Of a stretch of DNA of 19,082 nucleotides, positions 1 to 6,850 are shown piece after piece. Each line of letters opens with the position of its first letter. The first letter of the stretch is position 1. The stretch comes from Candidatus Methanoperedens sp. (GTDB lineage Archaea > Halobacteriota > Methanosarcinia > Methanosarcinales > Methanoperedenaceae), in assembly GCA_026552835.1 (NCBI GenBank), contig JAPMTY010000056.1, positions 1 through 19,082 of the forward strand, in the 5' to 3' direction. The notes beneath the pieces are model-generated. The model worked only from the letters and a program-made list of their open reading frames with translations, did no database searches and was not told the origin of the DNA. Both the position numbers and the translations under genes were made by a program.

Positions 1-144
1 CTCAATTTCCATTACTCACATCCATGAAAGAAATACTTGAAAAGTGTTTCTATTTAAACGCATATTCCTTCTCAACTTGAACTGATTATAGATAGATTTT
101 GCCTTTAATGTATCAAAAGTCATTTAATTTTAACTGATTCCCCT
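1..144. other. intergenic edge sequence
   Basis: This AT-rich stretch lies downstream of the dapL-like gene up to the window edge. Only very short ORFs are visible. T-rich and A-rich runs near 100-135 may hold the dapL-like terminator. Nothing else is supported. Confidence 0.3.
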
Positions 145-1302
145 TCAAATATCCAGTTTACGCATTCTTTCAACCGCTTCGTTTATCCTTTCCACAGGCT
201 GCGTCAGGGCAAACCTGACATACCCTTCGCCCGATCCACCGAACCCCACGCCAGGAGTGGCAACTATCCCTGCTTTTTCAAGAAGCATCTTCGCAAATTC
301 CGATGAGCTGCCGTTTACATGCACCCATACATAGAACGTGGCTTTAGGGGTTTTTACGGGAAGTCCGAGGCTCTTCAGGCCGGCAAGAAGCGCATCGCGC
401 CTTTCCCTGTATATCTGGTTCGTTTCGCGGACGCAATCCTGCGCACCTGAAAGGGCGGCAATGCCGGCTTCCTGTACAGCTTCGAATGCGCCTGAGTCCA
501 CGTTTGTTTTAACCTTCCCAAGACCTGCAAGTATCTCGCTGTTCCCGACCGCAAACCCAAGCCGCCAGCCGGTCATATTATATGTTTTTGACAGGGAATG
601 CACTTCAATGCCCACGTCCTTTGCCCCGCTGACGTTGAGGAAACTGGGCGCCCTGTAAGCGTCGAAGGTCATTTCCGAGTATGCATTATCGTGAATCACT
701 ATGATTTCATTTTCATTTGCAAAATCCACGACTTCCTCAAAAAAGCTGATAGAAGCCGTAGCCGCGGTGGGATTATTGGGATAATTTATAAACATGAGCT
801 TTGCTTTTTTCGCGATACTGGCTGGAATGGCGTCAAGGTCGGGAAGGAAATCGTTCTCTGCAAGGAGGGGCATCTTATGGGGTTTGCCATTCGCGAGTAT
901 TGAGCCGATGTTGTACACAGGATATCCCGGGTCGGGAACGAGTGAAATATCACCCGGGTTTAAGAATGCAAGCGGGATATGGGCTATCCCCTCTTTTGAA
1001 CCTATGAGCGTGAGAACCTCGTTTTCAGGGTCAAGTTCAACGTTCATGGTCTTTTTGTACCAGGCTGCTGCCGCTTTTCTAAATGACAGCATTCCTTCAT
1101 ACGAAGGATAACGGTGGCGGGCAGGATTCTCGAGGGATTTTTTCATTGCTTCCACGATATGCGGCGGAGTGGGTAAATCAGGGTCGCCTATGCTCAGGTT
1201 AATGACATCCACGCCTTTCCTGACAGCCTCGGCTCTTGCTTTGTCTATGCTCGCGAATAAGTAAGGGGGCAATGAATTTATCCTGTCGGCATACGTGACC
1301 AT
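145..1302 (-). CDS. dapL: LL-diaminopimelate aminotransferase-like PLP enzyme
   Basis: This is a fold-type I aminotransferase of about 385 residues. The best family match by motif is archaeal DapL, which converts tetrahydrodipicolinate plus glutamate to LL-diaminopimelate in lysine biosynthesis. Visible motifs, numbered from the chosen ATG, are GSKEG (about 101-105), NYPNNPT (173-179), HDNAY (204-208) and SLSKTYNMTGWRLGF with the PLP lysine near K239. The reading frame stays open to a GTG at 1392, giving 30 extra residues, but the protein from ATG 1302 has the family length. A good TATA-like box lies about 29 bp upstream of 1302, inside that extension, so the transcript is probably leaderless from 1302. 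Substrate is not certain: related archaeal enzymes are also annotated as alanine or aspartate aminotransferases. Confidence 0.8.
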   Translation of the reverse strand: MVTYADRINSLPPYLFASIDKARAEAVRKGVDVINLSIGDPDLPTPPHIVEAMKKSLENPARHRYPSYEGMLSFRKAAAAWYKKTMNVELDPENEVLTLIGSKEGIAHIPLAFLNPGDISLVPDPGYPVYNIGSILANGKPHKMPLLAENDFLPDLDAIPASIAKKAKLMFINYPNNPTAATASISFFEEVVDFANENEIIVIHDNAYSEMTFDAYRAPSFLNVSGAKDVGIEVHSLSKTYNMTGWRLGFAVGNSEILAGLGKVKTNVDSGAFEAVQEAGIAALSGAQDCVRETNQIYRERRDALLAGLKSLGLPVKTPKATFYVWVHVNGSSSEFAKMLLEKAGIVATPGVGFGGSGEGYVRFALTQPVERINEAVERMRKLDI

Positions 1303-1325
1303 TGAGGCGTTCTGATGTTGTTTAT

Positions 1326-1335
1326 GGTATATAAG
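1326..1335 (-). promoter_or_regulatory. TATA box for the dapL-like gene
   Basis: Read on the minus strand this is CTTATATACC, centred about 29 bp before ATG 1302. Archaeal TATA boxes sit about 26 bp before the transcription start, which predicts a start within a few bases of the ATG, hence a leaderless mRNA. It argues against the upstream GTG at 1392 as the translation start. Confidence 0.5.
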
Positions 1336-1398
1336 ATATGAGCTTTTTAAATCGACTATTTTTGCGATTTTCTTATAATTTTGCAGGCTCACATGAGT

Positions 1399-1761
1399 TC
1401 AATCATCCTCGTCGTCCTCATCTTCCTCTTCCCCTTCCTCAAGAAGCAGCTCGCCATAAAGCAATTTTTCAATCACCTGCGAAACATAAAGACGCTTCAT
1501 GTACTTTCCAAGGTCTTCATTCATGTGCAGGTGCGAATCCACCTGTACACGCAGGAGAACGAACCTGAACTTATCCATATCATCGATTTCAAGCGATTTT
1601 ATACCTTCTATAACATAGGGCAACTGGTCAGGGTCATCCACGACTTCGGCAATAATAAGAACATTTTCATGGATTTTTTCGATATCCGCACCCTTCTGGC
1701 CTGCCAGAAGCTCCAAGGTTTTTGAAGAATATTTTTTATCCTGTATCCTGATTTCATCCAT
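1399..1761 (-). CDS. conserved-looking protein of unknown function with acidic C-terminal tail
   Basis: This encodes 120 residues from ATG 1761 (three more if GTG 1770 is used). I do not recognise a family. The body mixes charged and hydrophobic residues with no membrane segment, signal peptide or cysteine pair. The last 17 or so residues are almost all Glu and Asp (EEGEEEDEDDEDD), a tail common in archaeal proteins that bind basic partners or nucleic-acid-binding proteins; this is inference only. ATG 1761 is preferred because a GTGG stretch sits a short distance upstream as a possible ribosome site. It is divergent from trmI, sharing a promoter region of about 54 bp, and lies upstream of the dapL-like gene on the same strand. 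Confidence 0.65.
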   Translation of the reverse strand: MDEIRIQDKKYSSKTLELLAGQKGADIEKIHENVLIIAEVVDDPDQLPYVIEGIKSLEIDDMDKFRFVLLRVQVDSHLHMNEDLGKYMKRLYVSQVIEKLLYGELLLEEGEEEDEDDEDD

Positions 1762-1770
1762 GCTAACCAC

Positions 1771-1801
1771 GTATTCTATATCTATTAAGTTCTATATTAT
1801 C
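1771..1801. promoter_or_regulatory. divergent promoter region, unknown gene / trmI
   Basis: Very AT-rich DNA separates two divergent start codons (1761 minus, 1816 plus). Two TATA-like elements are visible, TATTCTATATC near 1772-1783 and TTCTATATTAT near 1790-1800. Distances suit the first driving trmI with a short leader and the second driving the minus-strand gene. Assignment is by spacing only. Confidence 0.4.
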
Positions 1802-1815
1802 CCAGCGGCGAAATA

Positions 1816-2559
1816 ATGGATACACCTGTAATTCTAAAGACGTTCCGGAATGGAAAGATAAAAGAGTATTTTGTCATGCGGGAGGGCGAACTTCATACAG
1901 ACCTCGGCATAATAAAACTGGATGAGCTTAAAACAAAAACAGTTGGAGATACGATAAGCTCGCACCTGGGCGTCGAATTCATTGTCAGGAAACCTAAAGC
2001 CCCGGATTTTTTCAAGTACGCAAAACGAAGCGGGGCGCCCATGATGCCAAAGGATATTGGCGTGATTATTGCAAACACCGGCCTATGTTCCTCCGACAGC
2101 GTACTGGACGCGGGCACGGGTTCAGGCATCCTTGCCATTTACCTTGGAAGTATTGCCAAGAAAGTTGTAACGTATGAAATAAGGGAGGAATTCCTGGAAA
2201 TTGCGAGGGAAAACTTTGCCCAGGCGGGTCTATCCAATATTGAACTGCGCCATGGGGATATCGTTCAAGAAATACAGAAACTGGATGAGAAGTTCGACTT
2301 GGTGACCCTTGACACTATTTCTGCATCGCAGGTCGTCCCGCACGTACCGCGCATCCTTTTTCCGGGCGGTTTTCTTGCTGCATACTCACCTTTTTTCGAA
2401 CAAACAAAGGATATAAGGGAGGCAATCGGGAAAACAAATTTCACCGAGCTTAAGACCGTCGAGACCATGGAAAGAGAGATTAGTTTCACCGATAGGGGAA
2501 CACGCCCTGCAACAGCGAGAGTGGGTCACACGGGTTTTATAACGATAGCCAGATACTAA
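1816..2559 (+). CDS. trmI: tRNA (adenine-N1)-methyltransferase TrmI
   Basis: This 247-residue class I SAM methyltransferase matches archaeal TrmI, which makes m1A at positions 57/58 in the T-loop of tRNA as a homotetramer. Visible features are an N-terminal beta-rich domain (about 1-60), the segment KRSGAPMMPKDIGVI (about 70-84) in the position of the family's 'YPKD' motif, the SAM-binding loop DAGTGSG (98-104), an acidic residue at the end of strand 2 (E121) and a TLD motif near 164-166. Length is normal for the archaeal family (about 250). It is single, divergent from an unknown gene, and followed by a T-rich stretch. The family call is firm; the exact modified positions are taken from characterised homologues. 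Confidence 0.9.
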   Translation: MDTPVILKTFRNGKIKEYFVMREGELHTDLGIIKLDELKTKTVGDTISSHLGVEFIVRKPKAPDFFKYAKRSGAPMMPKDIGVIIANTGLCSSDSVLDAGTGSGILAIYLGSIAKKVVTYEIREEFLEIARENFAQAGLSNIELRHGDIVQEIQKLDEKFDLVTLDTISASQVVPHVPRILFPGGFLAAYSPFFEQTKDIREAIGKTNFTELKTVETMEREISFTDRGTRPATARVGHTGFITIARY

Positions 2560-2879
2560 TCATTTTTAAATCAATTACTAACAGCTTTCACATTACTCAC
2601 TACTATCTGGGTAATTGGAGAGGATGTTTTAATATGCTAATTATTAATTAGACTTTTAATTTAAAAAAACATCTTAATCAACTTTAAAAAACTAAAATAA
2701 GTTCTTATAAATCTTAAAAACTGAAAAACCATGAAAAACTCTCGGTATGCTTAAATTAAGAATTGATATACTTACTTTTACTCGGTAAAGATGCTTTATT
2801 GCATCAAGCAATCAGAAAAAAAAGAATCTGATGAAAAACGCATAGGTTTGATATAAAAAAGTTAATAGGAGAATCATAA
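2560..2879. other. AT-rich intergenic region upstream of the cytochrome locus
   Basis: No convincing gene is present in this 320-base stretch. It begins with a T-run just after trmI that could end transcription. It holds several small dyads: CTAATT/AATTAG near 2638-2652, GATGC/GCATC at 2790-2805, an overlapping alternative ATTGC/GCAAT at 2798-2812, and ATCAGA/TCTGAT at 2811-2832 around an A-rich loop. The heptamer CTCGGTA occurs twice, 40 bp apart (2741 and 2781). A TATA-like TATAAAA at 2852-2858 lies about 26 bp before ATG 2880. These could be regulatory, but the DNA is so AT-rich that short dyads are weak evidence. Confidence 0.4.
2849..2858 (+). promoter_or_regulatory. candidate TATA box of the cytochrome transcript
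   Basis: The sequence TGATATAAAA is centred about 26 bp before position 2880, which predicts transcription beginning close to the small ORF at 2880 and reading on into the large cytochrome gene at 3100. A second possible box, TTCTTATAAATC near 2702-2713, would give a leader of more than 350 bases. Confidence 0.35.
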
Positions 2880-3062
2880 ATGAAAACGGAAGATATGTTA
2901 ATTGAACTTTGTGAGATGAGTACCAGTGATAGATACTATCAAACGGGTAAGATGACATTGCCAATTACCAATTATTTCGCGCCCTTTCCTCCTTTCCATG
3001 GGCCATGCATGAATGCTGCATGGTGCGACCTTGGGAATTCTCCCCTGAGACGGAAAGACTAG
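2880..3062 (+). CDS. possible 60-residue leader ORF, doubtful
   Basis: The ORF starts at an ATG preceded by AGGAGA with good spacing and has a TATA-like element 26 bp upstream, so it may be translated. The product has no recognisable domain, hydrophobic segment or paired metal motif; it holds three cysteines in irregular spacing and is rich in Pro and Phe in the middle. Its last third overlaps two hairpins (3003-3023 and about 3033-3044), which suggests the DNA may matter as RNA structure rather than as protein. It ends 37 bases before the cytochrome ATG. It could be a leader peptide, a decayed gene or a chance ORF. Confidence 0.25.
   Translation: MKTEDMLIELCEMSTSDRYYQTGKMTLPITNYFAPFPPFHGPCMNAAWCDLGNSPLRRKD
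3003..3023 (+). other. perfect 7-bp stem-loop in the cytochrome leader
   Basis: CCATGCA and TGCATGG are exact inverted copies separated by seven bases. A second short stem, GGGA/TCCC around 3033-3044, follows within ten bases. Together they form a compact structured segment about 60-100 bases before the cytochrome start. Confidence 0.4.
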
Positions 3063-3099
3063 AAAAAGGTGCAAGTCTAAAAAATAAGGAGATACAAAA

Positions 3100-5895
3100 A
3101 TGAATAAAAAACTATTATTTGGGTTAATACCTGTCGTAGTGATTGCTTTATTAATTCCAGGGGCTTTGAGTGCGTGCGGCTATCTCACAAGCTTTGAAAA
3201 AACGTACCCTGACGCTGCAGGATCAAATATTGATACTTGCGAGCTCTGTCATATCAACCCGTCCGGCGGAGGACCATTGAACCCCTATGGTACAGATTTT
3301 GCGAACAATGGGCATAACTTTACAGCGATAGAGTCAAACGACTCGGATTTAGATAGATTTACCAACATTGCTGAAATCAATGCCAGGACTTTCCCAGGCA
3401 ATGCACTCGACAATCCATTAACCCCAAAACAGACACCGGCTCTCGACGGGGCGACATTATACTCCAGCTACTGCCAGGACTGCCACAACCCACTGACATC
3501 TTCCAGCAAGCTGGGTGCTACGGCGGCGCAGATTCAAATTGCAATCAACACAGTCCCTGAAATGAAATCTATCTCCTCACTGAAAATGGTGCAACTCCAG
3601 GCTATCTCAACCGCTCTGGCTGTGTCTCCAACTTCTTCACCGACTACTGCTCTTGACAGGGCGGCACTTTACGCCAGCTACTGCCAGGGGTGTCATAACC
3701 CGCTGGCATCTTCAACAAAATCGGGAAGAACGTTAGACCAGATTAAGAAATCCATCAGCAATGTTCCAGCTATGAAATCCCTCTCTTCCCTGAATTCTGC
3801 GCAGGTCCAGGGTATCGCAATCGCCCTGGGTGCGTCGCTAACACCAATCCCGACGCCGACTCTCACTCTCGATGGGGCATCACTTTACGCGGGCAACTGC
3901 GCAGGCTGCCATGGGTCTCTCGCCACTTCCACCAAGCTCGGAAAAACGGCGGGTGATATTCAGAATGCCATCAACACTGTTGCTAAAATGAATTTCATCT
4001 CCCTGACTTCGGTGCAGCTTCAGGCTATTGCAACCGTCCTGTATGTCCCGCCAACCCCGACACCAACACCAACCCCGACGCCGACACCTACGTCAACGTC
4101 TCTTGACGGAACGGCATTATATAATACAAACTGTGTTAGTTGTGGGCATGGACAACTACCAAATTCTAATAAGCTTGGAAGAACCGCTACACAGATACAA
4201 AATGCCATCAATTCAAACGCGGGTGGTATGGGCTCTCTATCTACATTGAGCACCGCACAAATCCAGGCTATTGAAACCGCCCTGGCTGTACCGGTTCTAA
4301 GTACAGTAACGATTTCACCGTTGGCCCCCTCAGTCCTTGCAGGCAATACACAACAGTTCACGGCTGCACCTCTTGACCAGAACAATGCTGCGATAAGCGC
4401 AACAGTATCATGGTTAAGCAGTACCCCCACAGTCGGCACAATCAACAGTGCAGGTCTGTTTACAGCCCTGACGGCAGGCACCACAACAATAACTGTAACC
4501 GCTACCAATGGAGCTGCGACTAAAACAGCCAGCACCACTGTAACTGTAACTGCTGCGCCGGTTCTGACTACAGTAACGATTTCACCGTTGAACCCGTCAG
4601 TCGCTGCAGGCGCCACACAACAGTTCACGGCTACAACTCTTGACCAGAACGGTGCTTCGATAAGCGCGACGGTATCGTGGTCAAGCAACCCCTCCGCAGT
4701 CGGCACGATCAGCAGTACTGGGTTGTTCACAGCCGTATCGGCAGGAACTACAACAATAACAGTGACCGCCACCAATGGAGGGGTGACTAAAACAGCCAGC
4801 ACCACTGTAACTGTAACTGCCGCGCCGGTTCTGACCACAGTAACAATTTCACCGTCTACCCCCTCAGTCGTTGCAGGCGCCACACAACAGTTCACGGCTG
4901 CAACTCTTGACCAGAACAATGCTGCGATAAGCGCAACGGTATCATGGTCAAGCAGCAACACCGCAGTCGGCACGATCGGCAGAACATCAGGTTTGTTCAC
5001 AGCCGTATCGGCAGGAACTACAACAATAAAAGTGACCGCTACCAACGGAGCTGTGATAACGGCCAGTATCACTGCAACTGTAACTGCTACTGCTGTTGCA
5101 CCTGTTCTGACCACAGTAACAATTTCACCGTCTACCCCCTCAGTCCTTGCAGGCGCCACAAAACAGTTCACAGCTGCAACTCTTGACCAGAACAATGCTG
5201 CGATAAGCGCAACGGTATCATGGTTAAGCAACAGCCCCACAGTCGGCACGATTAACAGTGCAGGATTGTTCACAGCCGTATCGGCAGGAACTACAACAAT
5301 AACCATGACGGCTACCAACGGAGGTGTGACTAAAACAGCCAGCACCACTGTAACTGTAACTGCCGCGCCGGTTCTGACCACAGTAACGATTTCACCGTTG
5401 AACCCGTCAGTCGTTGCAGGCGCCACACAACAGTTCACGGCTACAACTCTTGACCAGAACAATGCTGCGATAAGCGCAACAGTATCATGGTTAAGCAACA
5501 GCCCCACAGTCGGCACCATCAACAGTGCAGGATTGTTCACAGCCGTATCGGCAGGAACTACAACAATAACAGTGACCGCCACCAATGGAGGGGTGACCAA
5601 GACGGCAAGTACAACAGCAACAACAACAGCAGCTACGAGTCAGGTGAGCTACTCGGCAACCATATACACGACAATCCTGAGTAAGTCCTGCGGATGCCAT
5701 CCAACGTCAGGATATTCCTTTAGTAGCTATGCGAATACGCTTAAGACCGTCGTCCCGGGCAACGCCGCAGGGAGCCTCCTGTATCAATCTGTAACCGGCA
5801 ACGGGGTACCCATTATGCCTCCCAGCAAATCGCTTACTGCCGCTCAGATCCAAGCCATTGCCGATTGGATCAACCAAGGAGCTCTGAACAATTAG
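3100..5895 (+). CDS. secreted multihaem c-type cytochrome with tandem Ig-like (BIG2) repeats
   Basis: This 931-residue exported protein starts at ATG 3100 behind a strong AAGGAG site. Order of parts: signal peptide (1-25) ending LSA-C26, which also fits a lipobox; a domain with haem motif CELCH (47-51) and an Asp-rich DSDLDRFTNIAEIN segment (about 82-95) resembling calcium-binding repeats; four cytochrome-c beads starting near 115, 185, 257 and 335 with CQDCH, CQGCH, CAGCH and the abnormal CVSCGH, each with a later Met that could be the distal ligand; Pro-Thr linkers between beads, the longest before bead 4; five BIG2-type Ig-like repeats (about 398-845); and a C-terminal cytochrome domain with CGCH (864-867) and PIMPP. 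Up to six haems are possible if the odd motifs are used. Likely role is electron transfer outside the membrane; the partner is unknown. Confidence 0.85.
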   Translation: MNKKLLFGLIPVVVIALLIPGALSACGYLTSFEKTYPDAAGSNIDTCELCHINPSGGGPLNPYGTDFANNGHNFTAIESNDSDLDRFTNIAEINARTFPGNALDNPLTPKQTPALDGATLYSSYCQDCHNPLTSSSKLGATAAQIQIAINTVPEMKSISSLKMVQLQAISTALAVSPTSSPTTALDRAALYASYCQGCHNPLASSTKSGRTLDQIKKSISNVPAMKSLSSLNSAQVQGIAIALGASLTPIPTPTLTLDGASLYAGNCAGCHGSLATSTKLGKTAGDIQNAINTVAKMNFISLTSVQLQAIATVLYVPPTPTPTPTPTPTPTSTSLDGTALYNTNCVSCGHGQLPNSNKLGRTATQIQNAINSNAGGMGSLSTLSTAQIQAIETALAVPVLSTVTISPLAPSVLAGNTQQFTAAPLDQNNAAISATVSWLSSTPTVGTINSAGLFTALTAGTTTITVTATNGAATKTASTTVTVTAAPVLTTVTISPLNPSVAAGATQQFTATTLDQNGASISATVSWSSNPSAVGTISSTGLFTAVSAGTTTITVTATNGGVTKTASTTVTVTAAPVLTTVTISPSTPSVVAGATQQFTAATLDQNNAAISATVSWSSSNTAVGTIGRTSGLFTAVSAGTTTIKVTATNGAVITASITATVTATAVAPVLTTVTISPSTPSVLAGATKQFTAATLDQNNAAISATVSWLSNSPTVGTINSAGLFTAVSAGTTTITMTATNGGVTKTASTTVTVTAAPVLTTVTISPLNPSVVAGATQQFTATTLDQNNAAISATVSWLSNSPTVGTINSAGLFTAVSAGTTTITVTATNGGVTKTASTTATTTAATSQVSYSATIYTTILSKSCGCHPTSGYSFSSYANTLKTVVPGNAAGSLLYQSVTGNGVPIMPPSKSLTAAQIQAIADWINQGALNN
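3442..4290 (+). repeat. four tandem mono-haem cytochrome repeats
   Basis: Four units of about 70-78 codons begin with LDG/LDR followed by A/T-x-LY, at residues 115, 185, 257 and 335. In every unit the first haem cysteine is exactly ten residues after the leading Leu, a Lys-(Leu/Ser)-Gly follows the haem motif, and a conserved Met sits about 35 residues later. Linkers after the units grow from Ser-Pro-Thr to a long Pro-Thr run. The regular build implies duplication of one ancestral bead. Confidence 0.8.
4051..4092 (+). repeat. Pro-Thr coding microsatellite
   Basis: A degenerate six-base repeat of the CCNACN type encodes alternating Pro and Thr residues before cytochrome bead 4. It acts as an extended linker in the protein, and such tracts are prone to change in length. 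Confidence 0.7.
4291..5634 (+). repeat. five tandem 267-276 bp repeats encoding Ig-like domains
   Basis: Units start at 4291, 4558, 4825, 5101 and 5368 with CCGGTTCTGACCACAGTAAC or a close variant (CCTGTTCTG in the fourth). Four units are 267 bp (89 codons); the third is 276 bp. Long runs are identical at the DNA level, for example around CTTGACCAGAACAATGCTGC, so the array expanded recently or is homogenised. Each unit encodes a TVTISP...SV.AG.TQQFTA...DQN...ISATVSW...VGTI...GLFTA..AGTTTI pattern typical of BIG2 domains. Confidence 0.9.
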
Positions 5896-6157
5896 CCGTC
5901 TTGTAGTTGCCTGCGGACACGGCTCTGTAAAGTTATCGGTTGTAAGAGGGGCGTTCAAAGAACGCCCCGGTGTAACTACTACTACTGTTTGGCTGCATCC
6001 AAGGGTTTTGGTTTTGTCTTGAGGTAATATTATCTTCAATAAGAATAATCTAATTTATTAACCAAGGGAAATAATGATATTATACAGATTTCGCAGCTTT
6101 ACGACTTGCCGTAAGTCGGATATGGATGCATCAGGATTGGAAATGGGGTATATTTAA
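5896..6157 (+). other. intergenic region between the two cytochrome genes
   Basis: This 262-base gap holds a GC-rich stem-loop (5948-5968), a second stem CGACTT/AAGTCG at 6102-6118, and an AT-rich zone with a TATA-like GATATTATAC near 6076-6085 that could give the next gene its own promoter with a leader of about 50 bases. I see no gene in it. Confidence 0.5.
5948..5968 (+). terminator. GC-rich stem-loop after the large cytochrome
   Basis: GGGGCGTT and AACGCCCC form a perfect 8-bp stem around a five-base loop, 53 bases after the stop codon. No T-run follows directly, so it may be a 3'-end stabilising structure or a processing site rather than a simple terminator. Confidence 0.45.
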
Positions 6158-6850
6158 ATGAATGATAAGGAGATAAACAAATTAAAAAACGGTAAACCGA
6201 TGGATAATATATCGCTTAAAGCAGCTATTAAGAGTTGGATTTCAGCAAACAAGCTCCCGATTATAATTTCATTAGTGGTTCTCCTTTCGGCAGGTGTGGT
6301 TATTACTGAAAAGTTGCTTGCAATCACTGAAAATCCAGATTTTTGCGGAAAGAATTGCCATATCATGAGACCTTACTACGACTCATGGAGCATATCAGCG
6401 CATAAGGATGTTGCGTGCATCAATTGCCATTATGAACCGGGATTGATAGGTCATATAAAAGGCAAGATTAACGGGCTTATGCAAATGTACAACTATGAAA
6501 CCACCTCTGGAGATACTTCAGATCCATTATTTGCAAAAGTATTGGATAAAAATTGTCTTATTTGCCATGAAACGCGCATTTTTTCTCCCAATATTAATTT
6601 TAATGGAGTCAATTTCAGCCATAGTGACCATCCGGTTTCAGTTACATGCACAAACTGTCACTCCGATGTCAAACACCCTGCAAATATAACGGCTATCTGT
6701 AATAACTGTCATGCCAACGCTCATCCCAAAGACTGGCTTTCGACCCATAAGACACAGGTTTCATTTGCAGGCAAGGCATGCACTGATTGCCATCAGGAAA
6801 AGTCATGCATCAATTGCCATGCAGCGAGAAATACAACAGTACGAGCTTAA
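6158..6850 (+). CDS. membrane-anchored seven-haem cytochrome, NapC/NrfH-like
   Basis: This protein has 230 residues: a short cytoplasmic N-terminus, one membrane helix (about 33-55) and a haem-rich domain outside. Haem motifs are CGKNCH (63-68, a CX3CH form) and six CXXCH sites beginning at C87, C133, C164, C181, C208 and C217. The first motif is followed by I-M (M70), matching the CXXCHxM haem-1 arrangement of NrfH/NapC quinol dehydrogenases. The stretch PYYDSW...AHKDVACINCHYEPG is typical of the NapC/NirT N-terminal region. Classic NapC/NrfH has four haems, so this is an enlarged version. It probably takes electrons from a membrane carrier (menaquinol or methanophenazine) and passes them to soluble or surface cytochromes, perhaps the upstream protein. 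Start is ATG 6158 behind a GGGGT stretch; ATG 6200 is a less likely alternative. Confidence 0.85.
   Translation: MNDKEINKLKNGKPMDNISLKAAIKSWISANKLPIIISLVVLLSAGVVITEKLLAITENPDFCGKNCHIMRPYYDSWSISAHKDVACINCHYEPGLIGHIKGKINGLMQMYNYETTSGDTSDPLFAKVLDKNCLICHETRIFSPNINFNGVNFSHSDHPVSVTCTNCHSDVKHPANITAICNNCHANAHPKDWLSTHKTQVSFAGKACTDCHQEKSCINCHAARNTTVRA

Noticed and set aside
1303..1392. A 30-residue N-terminal extension of the dapL-like enzyme from GTG 1392
   Set aside because: The stretch contains a TATA box correctly spaced for a leaderless start at 1302, and the shorter protein has the family length.
2741..2787. Direct repeat CTCGGTA 40 bp apart as a regulator site
   Set aside because: Seven bases in AT-rich DNA recur easily by chance, and no regulator or dyad supports it.
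4020..5600. A 526-codon open frame on the minus strand, antisense to the large cytochrome
   Set aside because: It is a by-product of the repeated Thr/Ala/Val-rich coding DNA, which has no stops in that frame. The predicted protein is itself a low-complexity Val/Ala repeat with no start signal.
4291..5634. Regular direct repeats suggesting a CRISPR array
   Set aside because: Units are 267-276 bp, fully coding and in frame, with no short repeat-spacer pattern; they encode Ig-like domains.
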